A DNA stretch of 64,000 nt from Heligmosomoides polygyrus polygyrus (Eukaryota > Nematoda > Chromadorea > Rhabditida > Heligmosomidae): assembly GCA_947396885.1 (NCBI GenBank), contig OX377205.1:67986969-68050968 (forward strand). The letters are read 5' to 3'. Position numbers and translations under genes: made by a program. The notes under the pieces are model-generated. The model was not told the DNA's origin. It saw only the letters and a program-made list of their open reading frames with translations, and made no database searches. Shown piece after piece: positions 1 through 11,567 of this stretch (positions are counted from its first letter, which is position 1; each line of letters begins with the position of its first letter).

Positions 1-1584
1 TTTGGCTACAGTTAAAACCACCACAACATAACTTTTTGTTTTGTTATGTTGATATCAGTACAATAAATTATCTAAGTATCTAGTATCTAAATTATCTATC
101 TATCTAATTTTGAGAGAGGTGAGCTACCGTTTGGAGTGAGAAAGTACAAGAAAATTCGATACAACGTTCTTTCAACTAGAAGGTGCATGGACAACTATGC
201 CCACACGACTGGACAACCTTCTTTGGTTTCGAAATCCTCCCAACCTGATGTGAAAGTATTCAGCTGCAATGGAATCTGGGGCGGTGGTGCAGTTAGCAGA
301 AGGCGTGATTAAGTGGTTGCTCGAATCGGTAATAGATAGGAGGGCGCGCTTTACTTGCGTCCACATCGACTAAGCCTTCCGTAGCTTTGCCCCGGTGAAC
401 TGACAAAAGACGGGTCAGAAAGTAATAAAACACTGATTTGTCCACCGGATGGCTACCACAATCGACCAGCCCAAATTCGGAGTGCCTCAATGACAACGAT
501 GTAGAATGTATGGCCTGATCAAGGCTTGGTTGCAGCGGATCTTCAAACGGTATTGCTGAACGTACCTCTCCGGAATACGTCCCAAATTCTTTTGCTGTTC
601 CTCTTGGGGCGATCAAGTGTTGCTGTCTGACAGCAAAGTCTCATCCAACGTGAACTTGAGGTATCGGCCGAATTTATCGTGCGCACCTTCGTTCTCGTTG
701 CACTTCGCGATCACTTATCTCGTGCAGCAGCTTTTCGGGCAGGCAAAAGCTTGAACCGAGGTGTTCGAGAGGAAGCAGTCAGATATTTTCCTTCCTGCAT
801 TATTCGCAAATGAAATCACGTGTGCAAATCTCACTCAATTCATCTCATTTTTCATTCCCGTCCGTACGCTTCGTTCCGGTTCCGATTTTGTGAAGAAAAA
901 ACTGACAGAGAAGAATGATTGCAGTATAAGCTTCCGATCTTTTCTATTACGTTCTTCGTTTCATGGTTCTTTCACAGCGAACGGAATACCCGAACGGTTT
1001 TGCTCCTGAAAAATCGAGCGTTCTATTCACCCTGCAACTGTAGCCGCTTTTACGGGTTCCCGTTGCTATCCATGTAGGAATACAAAATCGGCAGCGATCA
1101 TGACCGCCGTGACGCACTACCGCCTTCTCTGCTTTTGAAATGAAAACTGGGATCTATCGTAGCCGGGAGAGGGCAGCGATAAAGTGACAGTTGCGCGATA
1201 AATTCAAGGGAAGGTATGGAGAGAACAAACACCCTGCCCTCACCTTCCGGCTAGGATAGATCCTCAAAAACCTATCTGAAACCAGTCTGTTCCATTGGAT
1301 CCAACACCAGGGAAGGATATAATAGTAGGAGCTAGGAAACGTTACAATGTTGTCTAGTCACATAACCACAGTAGAACCCGAACAATATTGTCACTTTATT
1401 GACACTTTATAGGCCTTGGCGTCACTTTTTCTTCTTGTCTTCAACTCATCGTTTTCGGAGAACCCAATTGACATTGACTTTGAAGTTGAATATTCTTCAC
1501 TAAATTAAACGAGAGACTTGGGCACAGTCTTGGTTTCTGCTCCAAGCATGAAAAATGCACTTTAAATTCTTTCCAACAGCAAGC
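1..1584. other. No gene recognised; possible degraded SINE at 330-620
   Basis: I see no coding region with family features. Between about 330 and 620 the order of short blocks (a CCTTCC block, GGGTCAGAAAGTAATAAAACACTGATTT, GGATGGCTACCACAA) resembles the sense strand of the SINE family described at 23775, but it is very diverged. A purine/pyrimidine-mixed stretch with no repeat structure fills the rest. Confidence 0.3.
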
Positions 1585-2022
1585 GGGCCCCTCTTCTCTA
1601 TTACATTAGTTTCTTAAGCAATAGAAATTGGTTCCAAGCACGTATAACAGCTTCCCAATATTTTTCAGGTGCATGTCATGAGGATGTTACAACCTTCTTC
1701 TATTCCATTACTAGAGTGTGCAACAAACTTAGGATGGTCTTTGAAACAGCATGTCACCTTGAACCCAAGACTCATTTTTCATCTCTTTCCCTTTTCGATC
1801 CAGAAAAATTTTCCAGACCGTTTAAAGAAACCCTAAGGAGAGACACATATAAAAGTTATAATTGTAAAAAACCATACTAAGTTTGTTGCACTCTCCGTAA
1901 TGGAATATAAGAAGGTTCTAACCTCCTCATGACATGCACCTGAAAATATTGGGAAGCTGTTATACGTGCTTGGAACCAATTTCTATTGCTTAAGAAACTA
2001 AGGCAATAGAGAAGTGGGGCCC
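1585..2022. repeat. Long inverted repeat (foldback), arms of about 155 nt
   Basis: The left arm, about 1585-1740, and the right arm, about 1867-2022, are nearly perfect reverse complements. Shared landmarks are the outer GGGCCCC, TTTCTTAAGCAATAGAAA, GCACGTATAACAGC, GGTGCATGTCATGAGG and the inner CAACAAACTTAG. A spacer of about 125 nt separates them. I see no ORF in it, so it is a non-autonomous foldback element or a locally inverted duplication. A transcript of it would form long double-stranded RNA. Confidence 0.85.
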
Positions 2023-3425
2023 TCCGAGCACCACAAAGCAAATATTAGTACTTTCGGTTAATTCTACAGTTAGGCAGCGCTCCAGTTTATGGTGAAGCAG
2101 ACGTAGGTTGCCCTCGTGTCGAGTGGTCTCGTTGTGGCACCGCTGAAGGTCCATTGGTATTTCTAAAGGCGGCTCTACGTCTATAAGTGTGTGACTCCCT
2201 CAGATTATTGATAATCACGATGAAGTCGAGGCACAACTAGATCACCTCAATGTCAATCTCTTTGGCAAGGAATTAAGAATCTGGCAACAAAAAATGTTCG
2301 GGTTTCAAATGGAGACGCTGCGGGAACATTCCTGGTCTTCATACGCCACCTGTTCATAATGGGCTCGATGGATGTCCATTCGACCGACACCAGTTTTCTT
2401 GTGTTGCAGTCTATTCAAACGTTAGACGACTGAGAAATCAATATCTCTAGAGGTGGCGTCCATTCTGATATGCTCATGCGTCCTGTTGTTTGAGAGTGAA
2501 AAGTAAGTCACGCTTGGAGTCTCTGAAGAAACTGCGTGGACGACTGATGACAAAGAAAGAGAATCGGGATTCTTGAAGGTTTTTATTCGCCGAGTTCGAA
2601 CAAGTGACCGAATTCCCTCATCACTGGGTTGAATTTGGCCAACCAGCTCTTATTATCTCATTCGAGCAATTCAGGATGGTGACTTGTCGGTTCGCGCTCG
2701 CACTTCAGCGTCGACTCCCCTTCCGTCTGCGGAACAGTGTAAGATCGAATGGAACCAGTCTGCCACCTTCAGCCGGCGGAATGCGCCCCTCGTCCGTGTA
2801 ACACTGCGCCTTTGCATGCCCGTCCCGATGGTGTCGCATTAGGTCATACCTCGGTATTGTGTCCACGAACGGAGCACACCGTTGAAGAACTGGACAGGGC
2901 TTGTGTCCGATGCGGCGCCCTGTCGCCTCGGGCACAAGCCCTGTCCAATTCCCCAATGCTTTTTTCTCACTATAGTGCTTGCGCAAATCGCTGAGCGCAC
3001 TGTACACACTTTAAGGTTTTGTATGCGTTATGATTAGAGTGGTCTCGATTGAAGGGCTAACACTTCGACTTTGCAAGCTCACAGCGAGATGGCTTTTGAT
3101 ATCAATTGCACGTCACCTTTTGAAGAGAACTGTGCTTCATCTGATCACAAGCAATCTCAGCTCTTACCAAAGCCGAAGATACTAATAAAAGGAACTAATA
3201 TAAAACAGCAATTCAGTGAATTAAATCACATAATCCAGTCCAGTGGCCCGCTGATAGAATTAACCTTCTATTCTCTTGCTAATCTAAGCATGGACATTTG
3301 TGTTTGATACTTCGATAATTCCCTCGAGACCGTAATTTATCGTGTATCAAATTGTGGCCGCATGAGTCAAGATCGGAGGAGGCTCCGGACGTCGCAGCCA
3401 TCACTAACCAAGGTTCTTGAAATGG
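2023..3425. other. No gene recognised; one strong hairpin at 2892-2945
   Basis: No domain is visible in the short ORFs. A 14-bp perfect inverted repeat (GGACAGGGCTTGTG at 2892 and its complement ending 2945) with a 26-nt GC-rich loop stands out. A GC-rich patch, 2740-2950, is open on both strands but matches nothing I know. Confidence 0.4.
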
Positions 3426-3635
3426 GTGCCAGCTATTCCAGCAAAGTCTTCTATCCCTCCGTGGCTGGTGACTTTGTAACAGACTTATCTGGAAAGGAGC
3501 TTGTCCATCGCCTGACTCCACAGGCTAAATACGCTTCAAGTTGCCTGCAACAAATCTCAAAAAGTGAAATAAGCGGCGCATCAAAAACAAGGATTGATCA
3601 ACGTCTGCCCTTATCCTCCTCCCTTTCACACATTC
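3426..3635 (+). repeat. SINE-like repeat, 5'-truncated copy
   Basis: It matches the family's middle and 3' part in order: TCTATCCCTCCGTGG, a TGGAAAGGA block, GCTAAATACGC, GGCGCATC, then a CCTTATCC-type tail near 3610-3620. The tRNA-like head is missing. It lies just before a fuller copy in the same orientation. Confidence 0.5.
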
Positions 3636-3687
3636 TAGCCCGTATAAGACTTTCTTCGAACGCCTTCAATGGGTTTTTTTGTGCGCG

Positions 3688-3965
3688 TGTAGCCGTAGTC
3701 GGAGAAGATGCCTGCTGTCGCGTGCATCCGAAACCAGGCTCCTGGTTCTGATTTCCTGACCAGGCCAACCAAGCCTTCTATTCCTCCGGAGTCCGAGAAC
3801 TTGTATCAGACTCGACCGAGAAGGATAAAGCACTGACTTGTTCATGAACTGACCGCCGCAAGTCATTGTATGGCCAAATAAGCATTCAAATCGCCTCCAC
3901 TACATCCCGTAGAAGTAGAATGCGTGACGCATCTCAAAATGGATTGAGCAACGCATCCAGAGTAT
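3688..3965 (+). repeat. tRNA-derived SINE-like repeat
   Basis: The 5' end has an A-box-like TAGCCGTAGTCGG and, about 45 nt on, a B-box-like region next to CAGGCTCCTGGTTC. The body shows the family blocks CAGGCCAACCAAGCCTTC, GAGAAGGATAAAGCACTGAC, CATTGTATGGCCAAATAAGC and CATCCCGTAGAAGTAGAATG. It is one of about ten copies in this window. Confidence 0.6.
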
Positions 3966-4078
3966 GACGTATTTCCAACCCAATTCACGGAATGTGGTGT
4001 AGATGAGACAGCACGAAGGTAGCAGCCATACATAGATATGAGCCCTGGTATTACGGCGCGCTTTCCATTCAACCAGGA

Positions 4079-4210
4079 GCCCGATTCATCAACGCTTATC
4101 GCCCTCTAACGGTGAAAATACCGCCAAACCCCTGATATGACATTCATCAGCATCGGTATTTGGCGCTATTTTTACCGTTAGGGGGCAGTAAACGGTTGAT
4201 GAATCCGGCC
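4079..4210. repeat. Palindromic MITE, family 1
   Basis: About 132 bp forming one long stem: GATTCATCAACGCTTATCG with CCCTCTAACGG on the left pairs with the right arm that ends GGTTGATGAATCCGGCC. The arms are about 45 nt. A second copy is at 9337. The terminal (CC)GGATTCATCAAC motif is shared with the longer foldback elements at 17510 and 50526. Confidence 0.8.
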
Positions 4211-5938
4211 ACAGTTCCTACTACCAACTAACTTACTGCAACAAATTTTCAATTTTTTGTTGAAATGAGACAGCCGGGAATCTTCTGACAAGGCGTTCGC
4301 CCCAGTCGGCTCATTGAAGATTATGTACGAAGTTGACGCACATTCGAGCCATTGCCAAAGATAAAGGTCTGCACTGACTACCTAGGGCATCCAAAGCCTG
4401 TACCCTTAACTTTTTTTGCTCCGTCTTCCACTGAGAACACAGCGTGCACTTTTTTGTTGCAGCCGCATTCCTGGAGGCGGACTGGAGAAGGAATTTCCCC
4501 TGTTTCGTCGCGTTGCCCTTTGCTTGGGTCGAAGTGGAAACGGGATCTCCCCGAAACACACTTTCCCTATCAGCCAAGTGCATTGTTTCTTTTGCTGCTG
4601 CCACTTCTCCTTTACAGCGGATCGAGTTCCGAACTTCAACACCGCTCTTCTCTCACGGCACTGTTTTATTAAGTGGCACTTACCTTTAACAATGTCCAGC
4701 CCACTTGTGCCTTAGAGCTCATGTTAGACTCGTAAAGGTTTGCAGAAGTTTTGCTAATCTTCAATGTTCCCTGATTAATGTCATAGCGTCTCATACGCGT
4801 TCTTCTTATAACATATCAGTTTTATTTAGGCGCAACGGTTCCGTGTGGCAAATTCCTTCAAAATGTTCATGCCACCAAAGTTATTTTAGCGGCGGGGTAG
4901 TAGTGGGAGGAATCCCTTTATTCTTTCACATTTTGGAATTTTTTGACTAAACTGCAGCTGCGTATTGAACGCAAAAGCAATTATATAGCTGCAGTTATGA
5001 ACAATGGAATGCCCACGATTTTCAAAGTTACCTCCTGCTTGATGATGCCGACTTCCGACTTTTTACACAACGCAAAGCAACATCACATACGATCTTTAAA
5101 AAGTCGGAAGTTGGATTCATAAAGCAGGAGATAAGCTTCAAGATCAAGAGCATTCTATCGGTCATCAGAAGTCTTGGCTATGACCCGTGCTGGTATGGCC
5201 TTCTACAGGACATCCGTTCCCATCTCCATTTTAGAGTCATCTCTATTCAGGCTCAGGTGGTTACCCTGCTAACCAAAGCAGTCCCAGGTAACATCTACTG
5301 AGCTCGTGTCTAGCTCCAATAATGATTAATGGCTGATAGACGTGGGTATCCTCTCTAATGAGCGAATATGCGTCTGTCTGCATCGCCACATCAAGTTGTG
5401 GATGCACCTTGGAGCATAAACCACACATCAATACGATGGAGGGCGGGGAAGCTTCATAGGGACTGTTTTTAGGTGGATATTGACACTGCTGAAAACGTGC
5501 ATTTCGATCGCCTAATTGTAGAACAACAATCGATAGTAACGGTGTAGCGCATTCTGGAAAACAGATTAGGGCTGTTCAATGCCTACGCTTGAACAGGGGA
5601 GAGAAGCGGCAGACATTATTCCAACGCGATGTTGGATCCCCGCCAGGCATTGTTAGCATGGCACTAGATGGAAGCCTGAAGCCGACCTGTTCACTATTTG
5701 GCCTGCACGGTTGAATGTGGAGTTTGCGCTCTTGATGTTGGCGCAACATCGCATACATACACGTCGGATGGGCACTGGGTGAAGCCTGAGGTGTTCGCAA
5801 CTTTTTCCGACTCCGAACTTGTCTTGCAGGTCTTCTAATATTACTGATGCACGGATGTGTGCGGCACATTTTCGTAGTTGTTAGACTTGAAGGAGATGCC
5901 ATTTGAAAGGATAAAAAGAGATTTGAGCCGTCAACGTA
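4211..5938. other. No gene or repeat recognised
   Basis: Several overlapping open frames between 4350 and 4715 lie in a moderately GC-rich patch, but they are open on both strands and none shows a known motif or clear splice context. An inverted match of the 18-mer around AAAAAGTCGGAAGTTGG near 5050 and 5100 gives a small local hairpin. Otherwise nothing. Confidence 0.3.
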
Positions 5939-6137
5939 ATAGGTTGATCGGAAAATTCTGGCGGTTTTTGTGCAACCGCTTTTCGTTCGTTTATTACTAA
6001 ATCAATATTCATCTTACATCGCATTTTTGTATACTGTCTATTATGGAATTCTTCGCTTTGTCTGACGGAATAATTTGTGTTTCACCTAAGTCGAATAGCT
6101 GTACACCCTGGAGCAGCACGTCAGTCCAGACGGCGAT

Positions 6138-7008
6138 TTGAAGGGCTTCGGGGTAGGTAATCAAGCAGTTCATGGAATTGCAGAAAGTCCTGTAGTCAGT
6201 AAAACTGCCGTTACAGAAGGTTTAAAACACTTCGGTAAGGTTAAAAGGCTCGAAGAGTGGGTGCCCCACGATTTGAGTGATCGCCAGAAATTGTTGCGCT
6301 TCGGAATCTGCCCATCTTCTCTTCTTCGGAATCAAAACGACCCGTTTTTCGGTGGAGTCGTCACATGTGATGAAATGTGGATTCTGTACGACAACCGAAG
6401 GCGACCAGTACAGTGGGTTGATGTCGGCGAACCCCCCCCCCCCCCCCTCCCTCCCCAAAGCCAAAACCCGACCAGAAAAAGACAATGGTAACAGTGTGGT
6501 GGTCGGCGGCTGGCGTGGTTCACTACGACTTTCTGGAACCAAGCCCAGAGCACCGGATCCAGCAAAGTCCTACTGCGACGAATTCGACGAGATATACCGA
6601 AAATTGCTCAGCAGAAGAGGCCCCATTCTTCTGCACTGCAACGTCAGCTCACACCCTTCGCAAATCACCACGCGAAAAGTAAGCGAACAAGGAGTTGAAG
6701 TTCAAGCTTATTCGTCATATTCTTCAGACGTTAAGCCAACCGACCACCACCTTTTCAAGCACATTCACAACTTCCTTTTTGTAGAACATTCGCAAATCAG
6801 GACCACGCAAAAACAACCTTTCTGGAAATTGCCGCATCTCGGACACCTAGTTTTTCCAAGTTTTTTTTCGCTGATGAAATTTTTCAATAAGTGTCGCATT
6901 GGAAAAAGTATGCTGATTCGAATGGTGCTTATTTCGGCTGAGTCCGTTGGGTATGAAGAAATTTTTGATCCGTGCCCGATTGCAGTTGAATCCTGGCATG
7001 TCGTTTAA
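6138..7008 (+). pseudogene. Mariner transposase, broken
   Basis: The frame 6138-6491 carries the start of the catalytic part, ending in the C-rich run. The transposase continues in frame 6485-6682 ([18 protein letters not shown]) and then again in frame 6277-7008 (KVSEQGVEVQAYSSYSSDVKPTDHHLFKH), which includes the third catalytic block, with SDVKPTD in the place of the usual SPDLAPTD. At least two frameshifts separate the parts. The N-terminal DNA-binding domain is only partly visible. Confidence 0.75.
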
Positions 7009-7058
7009 CAGTGAGATGCAGAATGTCGTGAAGCTGTTGAGTCAAAATTGTTATGAGA

Positions 7059-7296
7059 GCTTTATTCGGCTGAGGTTTCGGTGTAACCGCCTTCTTCAGA
7101 GCCTGAAAAAGACAAAAAACAACAAGGACATTTTCTCACCGCGGCCCTAAGCCCTAAAAAATAACTAGAAAAGTGGGCCCATGTAGCTGTATATAGCTTG
7201 ACATGATCCCTGGACGAGTAATTTCTCAAACTCCTTTTGTCCTTCTCCTGCTCTGAAAATGGCGGTCACGCCGAAACTTAAGCCGAATGAAGCTCT
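7059..7296. repeat. Palindromic element inside mariner 1
   Basis: The left arm GAGCTTTATTCGGCTGAGG with GCCTTCTTCAGAGCC pairs with the right arm at about 7249-7296 that ends CTTAAGCCGAATGAAGCTC. The same arms occur in the element at 25137. The position between the transposase remnant and the right TIR shows it inserted after the mariner. Confidence 0.7.
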
Positions 7297-7326
7297 CAAA
7301 ACCGCCAGAACTTTCGGCCAACCAAA

Positions 7327-8119
7327 TAACAATAGGATTGTTTGCAGATCAATGACATTGGCAGGTAATGAAGCTCACGTGCCTCTGATTGTGAGAGATT
7401 AATTCAAAAGTCTTGCCCCTCTCCTTGAGAGTGAGGCGTTTGAAAGTGTGATATGTTCATTTACAATAGCGATCAGTTGAGAACATAGGCAAATTGCTTT
7501 GGTCGTTGTTACGCTTCTCTTCTTTTTTGTCAGATTTTGGTTCTACATTTCAATTAGGGCCGAGCATTAATCCAGCTCAGATTATGCCTGGTGGTACTAC
7601 ATAGCTTTCTTTGCAACTTGTCCGATCAGGTGCCTTGTTCTAGCGCTAGCTAGCCCTTCTGACCTAAATCCAGGAATAAATTGTGAAAGGTCCATTGATG
7701 TAGACATAAATATACGGTGTTCCGTCGCCGAAAATCAAGCGCCTCATCGACGATAGCGTTGGATAAGTGCAAATATGAATCCTCGAAGCGTTTTTAGGCC
7801 TCTGAAGACGACGAAAAGTTCGAATCGAGAACAAGAAAAACCTAACAAACTCGTCGAAGTGATGAGCTTTAAACACCTTCATAATGACGAGGTACTAATT
7901 GTAAGATGAGAGTATATGGAGACGCTCCACCCTACCTTAGGCTGTATAGCGGAAATGTGTCCGCTTTGGAGGAAGTGCTTGGCGACTTTTACACTAGCTA
8001 AGAGGGAGGGCCATACTGTTGCAGAAAGTAGGGAAGCACGAACATGTCACTACTCGAGTCGATGCTGGAGGAGTGGCAACTACGCGCCACTCATTTTTTC
8101 GCTGCGCCATTGGCTTGTG
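7327..8119. other. No gene or repeat recognised
   Basis: Only short open frames without motifs. No inverted or tandem repeat of note. Confidence 0.3.
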
Positions 8120-8706
8120 TCAACGCGCAATTTTAAGCCTCTTACGCTTGCTATCTCTTGAGCTTAGAAATTCGATGGAGGTTAGGCCAACCAGTCGGCC
8201 TTGGATCCCGCGATAGCATCGCGGCAGGAATTCCCGTTCCGCCCTCGAGGCAGCCATTTGTGCTCGTGCACAGGATCGCTTTACGCTTCTTCTAACGACT
8301 TCATCTCGGGGCTTTTTTCTCAGCGAACGTGCTCGTAGTAACATCGAACTCGATCGCCTTGTCTGCGTCGTGGGCTAGGAGGTTTCTGCCGGTATGTGGC
8401 TTCAGTTGGCCTGAGTTCAGCCGGTTCTCGCGTTGAGCGACGTGGAAACCGATTGCCGGCTGACAACTTGGAATGCGCGAAGTCGTCGTTGTCGTCGTTG
8501 CAGTTGCCATTCGAAGGCGAAAAGTCAGCCAGAGGCGCCGACAGCTGAGCCGCTTTTCCATTTAGCCAGGCCGACAGTGGGAAAGTGGTCATCTGATCAT
8601 CGTCAAGCTTTGCTCCGCTTCTGGGTGAGCCCTTCCGCTCCTTAAACAGGAGCAGCCGATTTCTCACCCAAGACTTGAAAGGGTCAAAATGGGTTTGTTC
8701 ATTCAA
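8120..8706 (-). CDS. Uncharacterised GC-rich ORF region, possible exon(s)
   Basis: The minus strand from 8706 to 8320 is open for 128 codons in one frame. The protein is hydrophilic: FDPFKSWVRNRLLLFKER, an N/D-rich GNCNDDNDDF run, then an R/P-rich end. A second frame stays open to 8120. GC content is higher than in the surroundings, which favours coding exons. I see no recognised domain and no clear set of splice sites. It could equally be a chance open frame or a decayed element. Confidence 0.25.
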
Positions 8707-8709
8707 AGT

Positions 8710-9336
8710 GTTTGTTGGTCTATAAGTGGTCGGGCCTAAAATTGTGGACGAGAAGGTTTCTGCTGGAGAGCACCTCTAATTATCCAGTGAATGTGAGATG
8801 GCAGAACGCCAAGAATATTCAAGGCGCTCAGACAGATGTTCCGAATTTGATTCATTTCCAACACAAATGACTACGACTTCTAATTCTCGCGTAGGCTGTC
8901 AATTCGTTGCAGCATTTCCTAGTAGGTCAACTTCTAATAAACAAACAACTTACTCTTCTTCGTCTACCAAACAGATGTGGGGACCTGTTCATTAACTCTA
9001 TGGGATAGCCTAGAGTCATCGAGATCGTTAAAAGGCTCACCTTCGAGCTTCGACCTTCGAAATGACAGAAGAACAACGATAGCGGAAGGTCCAGCTGTCC
9101 GTATTCCAAAGCTACGGGTGATTAAGCTGCGAAAAATTTACCATGAGTGCACGAAATGCTTTGATACTGCCGCGACTTTTGCTGTCACAGCAAAAGCCTA
9201 TTTTCTCTTTATTCTGGTGGGATTAGTAAATTGGATGAAAGACTCCTAATAAGTAAGGTAACGAGGACAAAAACAGGTAGAATTGGCGGCGGCCAACTTT
9301 ATTTGTGGTTATCGGCAGACTTATTGAATTCTGGGA
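8710..9336. other. No gene or repeat recognised
   Basis: Short frames only; nothing with a motif. Confidence 0.3.
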
Positions 9337-9467
9337 CAGGATTCATGAACCGCTTGCCGCCCTCTAACGGTGAAAATTCCACCAAATGCCGATGCTGATG
9401 AATGTGTATTAGGGGTTTGGCGGTGTTTTCACCGTTAGAGCGTTATAAGCGGTTGACGAAACTGGCC
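9337..9467. repeat. Palindromic MITE, family 1, second copy
   Basis: Same length and plan as the copy at 4079: left GGATTCATGAACCGCTTG and CCCTCTAACGGTGAAAAT, right TTCACCGTTAGAGCGTTATA with GGTTGACGAAACTGGCC. The central spacer, with GATGCTGATGAATG, is inverted relative to the first copy. Confidence 0.8.
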
Positions 9468-11567
9468 GCTGATTGAGGTGTGCCAGCTGTGTCCCTCTGC
9501 AGCGTAGAGCTTGGTGCGAAATAAATAGGAAAAAACTGCAGCATTCAGCTTGCAGTTCCTGAGCCTTTTTACTTTGCTCTCTTCACAACTGTACTCAGTT
9601 TAGTGGTCCACTGCACGAGAAGCCCGATAATATGATGAAGCGACATGGCTCCTAATTAAAGCGAAGTGAGATCGTAGTCCAACCGAGGCTTGTATTCCTA
9701 GTGCCAGAATATCTCTTTACCTACGCTTCCTTTCATATATGCGGTTATCTAATTATTTATCTATCTATTTTTTTTTGTAACGCATCGAAGACGCGTTATA
9801 TAAAATCCATAAAAACCAATGTTTGTCTTACTTGAAGTCTTGCAAGAAGCGAGCGCACGAGTAAACAACGTAAACAAGAAAAATGTTCACACCAAGAAGG
9901 TGCATCTTCTCCTAAAAGGATTTTCTCTCGTTGTAACCAAATCTGCTTGAGAGATCCGGCTAATGATGTCCTTCATCTAATAGGGGACCCTCGTTCTCTC
10001 TTCTTGGTGCTCCTAACTTAACGGTAGTCTACTTACCGTTAAGGTAGGTGGTTAGGATGATTTTCTAATCTTCTCTGCATATCTTATGTCAACGTAGATT
10101 GTCATACCAGCGGTGCTCTTTACTAAACTATACATTCTTCTATTAGAAGAAGCGCTAAGAAATTTTGCTAGGAAGCTCTACTTGCAGCTGAATGGGATCA
10201 ACTATATGAGCTTGTCTCGCTCGTCTTAAGCCTTGATCTCGAATTGCATACGCTGGGACCTCATCGCCAAGTGAAGGATGCTCATGTTGCTTTGAAATTT
10301 CCGACAGGGATCTTGAAAACGGTTTTCTCGAACTTGTACCAAATTTGGTTCTTACGAACAGGGGTTCATAAAAATCATCAATACCTCTTCGGAAACGATC
10401 CTAAGATACCATTTACTTGCAGAACGACTCTACATAAATGAATTTGAAGCAGATCTAATTCTCTTTGCATTTTTGTTTCCGTCGGAAGGCTAATGATCCA
10501 GTGACTTCCATGCTATTAGTAGGGTTTGTGATATGTAATCGATTTTTCTCGATTAAATTTGGTCACCATCTAAACTATAACACGTTGAAAAATTGAAATG
10601 ATGGTGAAAAGATCCACAAAGTTGGTATTTTTCCATAAAGATCCGCAGAGCTATACAGAACGAAACCCAAATTTGTAAAACAATTTCTGGTTGCCTTGAT
10701 TTGAGAGACCTGAGCTGTCTTATTTTTTTAAATTTAGCCATCGCACAAGGGAACATTCCTTGTGTTGTCTACTGGAAGTGTCCGCTTTCAACAGTTTCTA
10801 AATTCGTTTCTAGTAAGAGCTGCTAAAGCATGGAATAACTTACCGAGTCTTCTCGACAATACTGGATGCAATCTTGACAGGAGTGCCATTTAAATAGAAA
10901 AAGGTTCTTCGAGAGTAATATTTTATTTCGAAGTTTTGCAGCGATAGAAAAACGTTTCGATGCCTTCCTCGAACGAAGCACCTCAGTCGAACAACGCTGC
11001 AACCTCAAATGTGCATTCTTATAAATAGATGTCATCTGCTATGATTTTCTCACTTTTTGCTGAAACTCATTTTTTGAGTAAACATTCGTAATCACGATGC
11101 TTAAATATTGCATTCATAAAACCACTTCGCTGCGCCATTGTATTACTTGTTGTTGTAAAACCTTACGTTTCTGTTTTTTTTTGCGAACAGTTTTGGCACA
11201 CGCCCAACTTTTGAGAGTTCACTCCATGATTGCACATCATTCCATAGCTTCTTTAAGACATATGTTTCTTCATAACGTCACGCCTCCCTTCTAAGCAATC
11301 ACCTGCGGTGCGTCACAGATTAAAGAGGCAGCACAAAGTTAGGTCCCGTCCCGGAATGACTGTCAGTTGACGACATAGTTGGTCGTTAGACCAGCGCATC
11401 CTCAAATTTTGGAGTTTGTCACGTGCATTTCACCTTTCAATACCACTATATTTCAAATCTTTGGCCGCTCTCGAGCTGCGCTAACTCCAACTCCAGCATT
11501 TAGCGGTTTTCTTGAGTATGAGAGTGGTCAATCTCGAAACTACCTCTTTCCTTTGTTTCTGTTGCAC
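9468..11567. other. No gene recognised; small imperfect hairpin at 10011-10056
   Basis: TTAACGGTA and TACCGTTAA flanked by CCTAAC and GTTAGG form an imperfect hairpin at 10011-10056. The rest is AT-rich with short frames and no motif. Confidence 0.35.

Larger units (their letters stand above)
5939..7326 (+). mobile_element. Mariner-like element 1 with a nested palindrome
   Basis: TIRs: the left end ATAGGTTGATCGGAAAATTC and the right end that complements to TTTGGTTGGCCGAAAGTTC, with TA on both sides. Between them is a broken transposase: WVPHDLSDRQKLLR, the first catalytic block [28 protein letters not shown], later blocks in other frames. A run of 14 C plus a C-rich stretch at 6430-6456 coincides with a frame change. 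A 238-bp palindrome is inserted just before the right TIR. The element cannot encode a working transposase. Confidence 0.85.

Noticed and set aside
6222..6565. Minus-strand frames with glycine-rich runs
   Set aside because: They are the complement of the C-rich stretch in mariner 1 and the antisense of the transposase.
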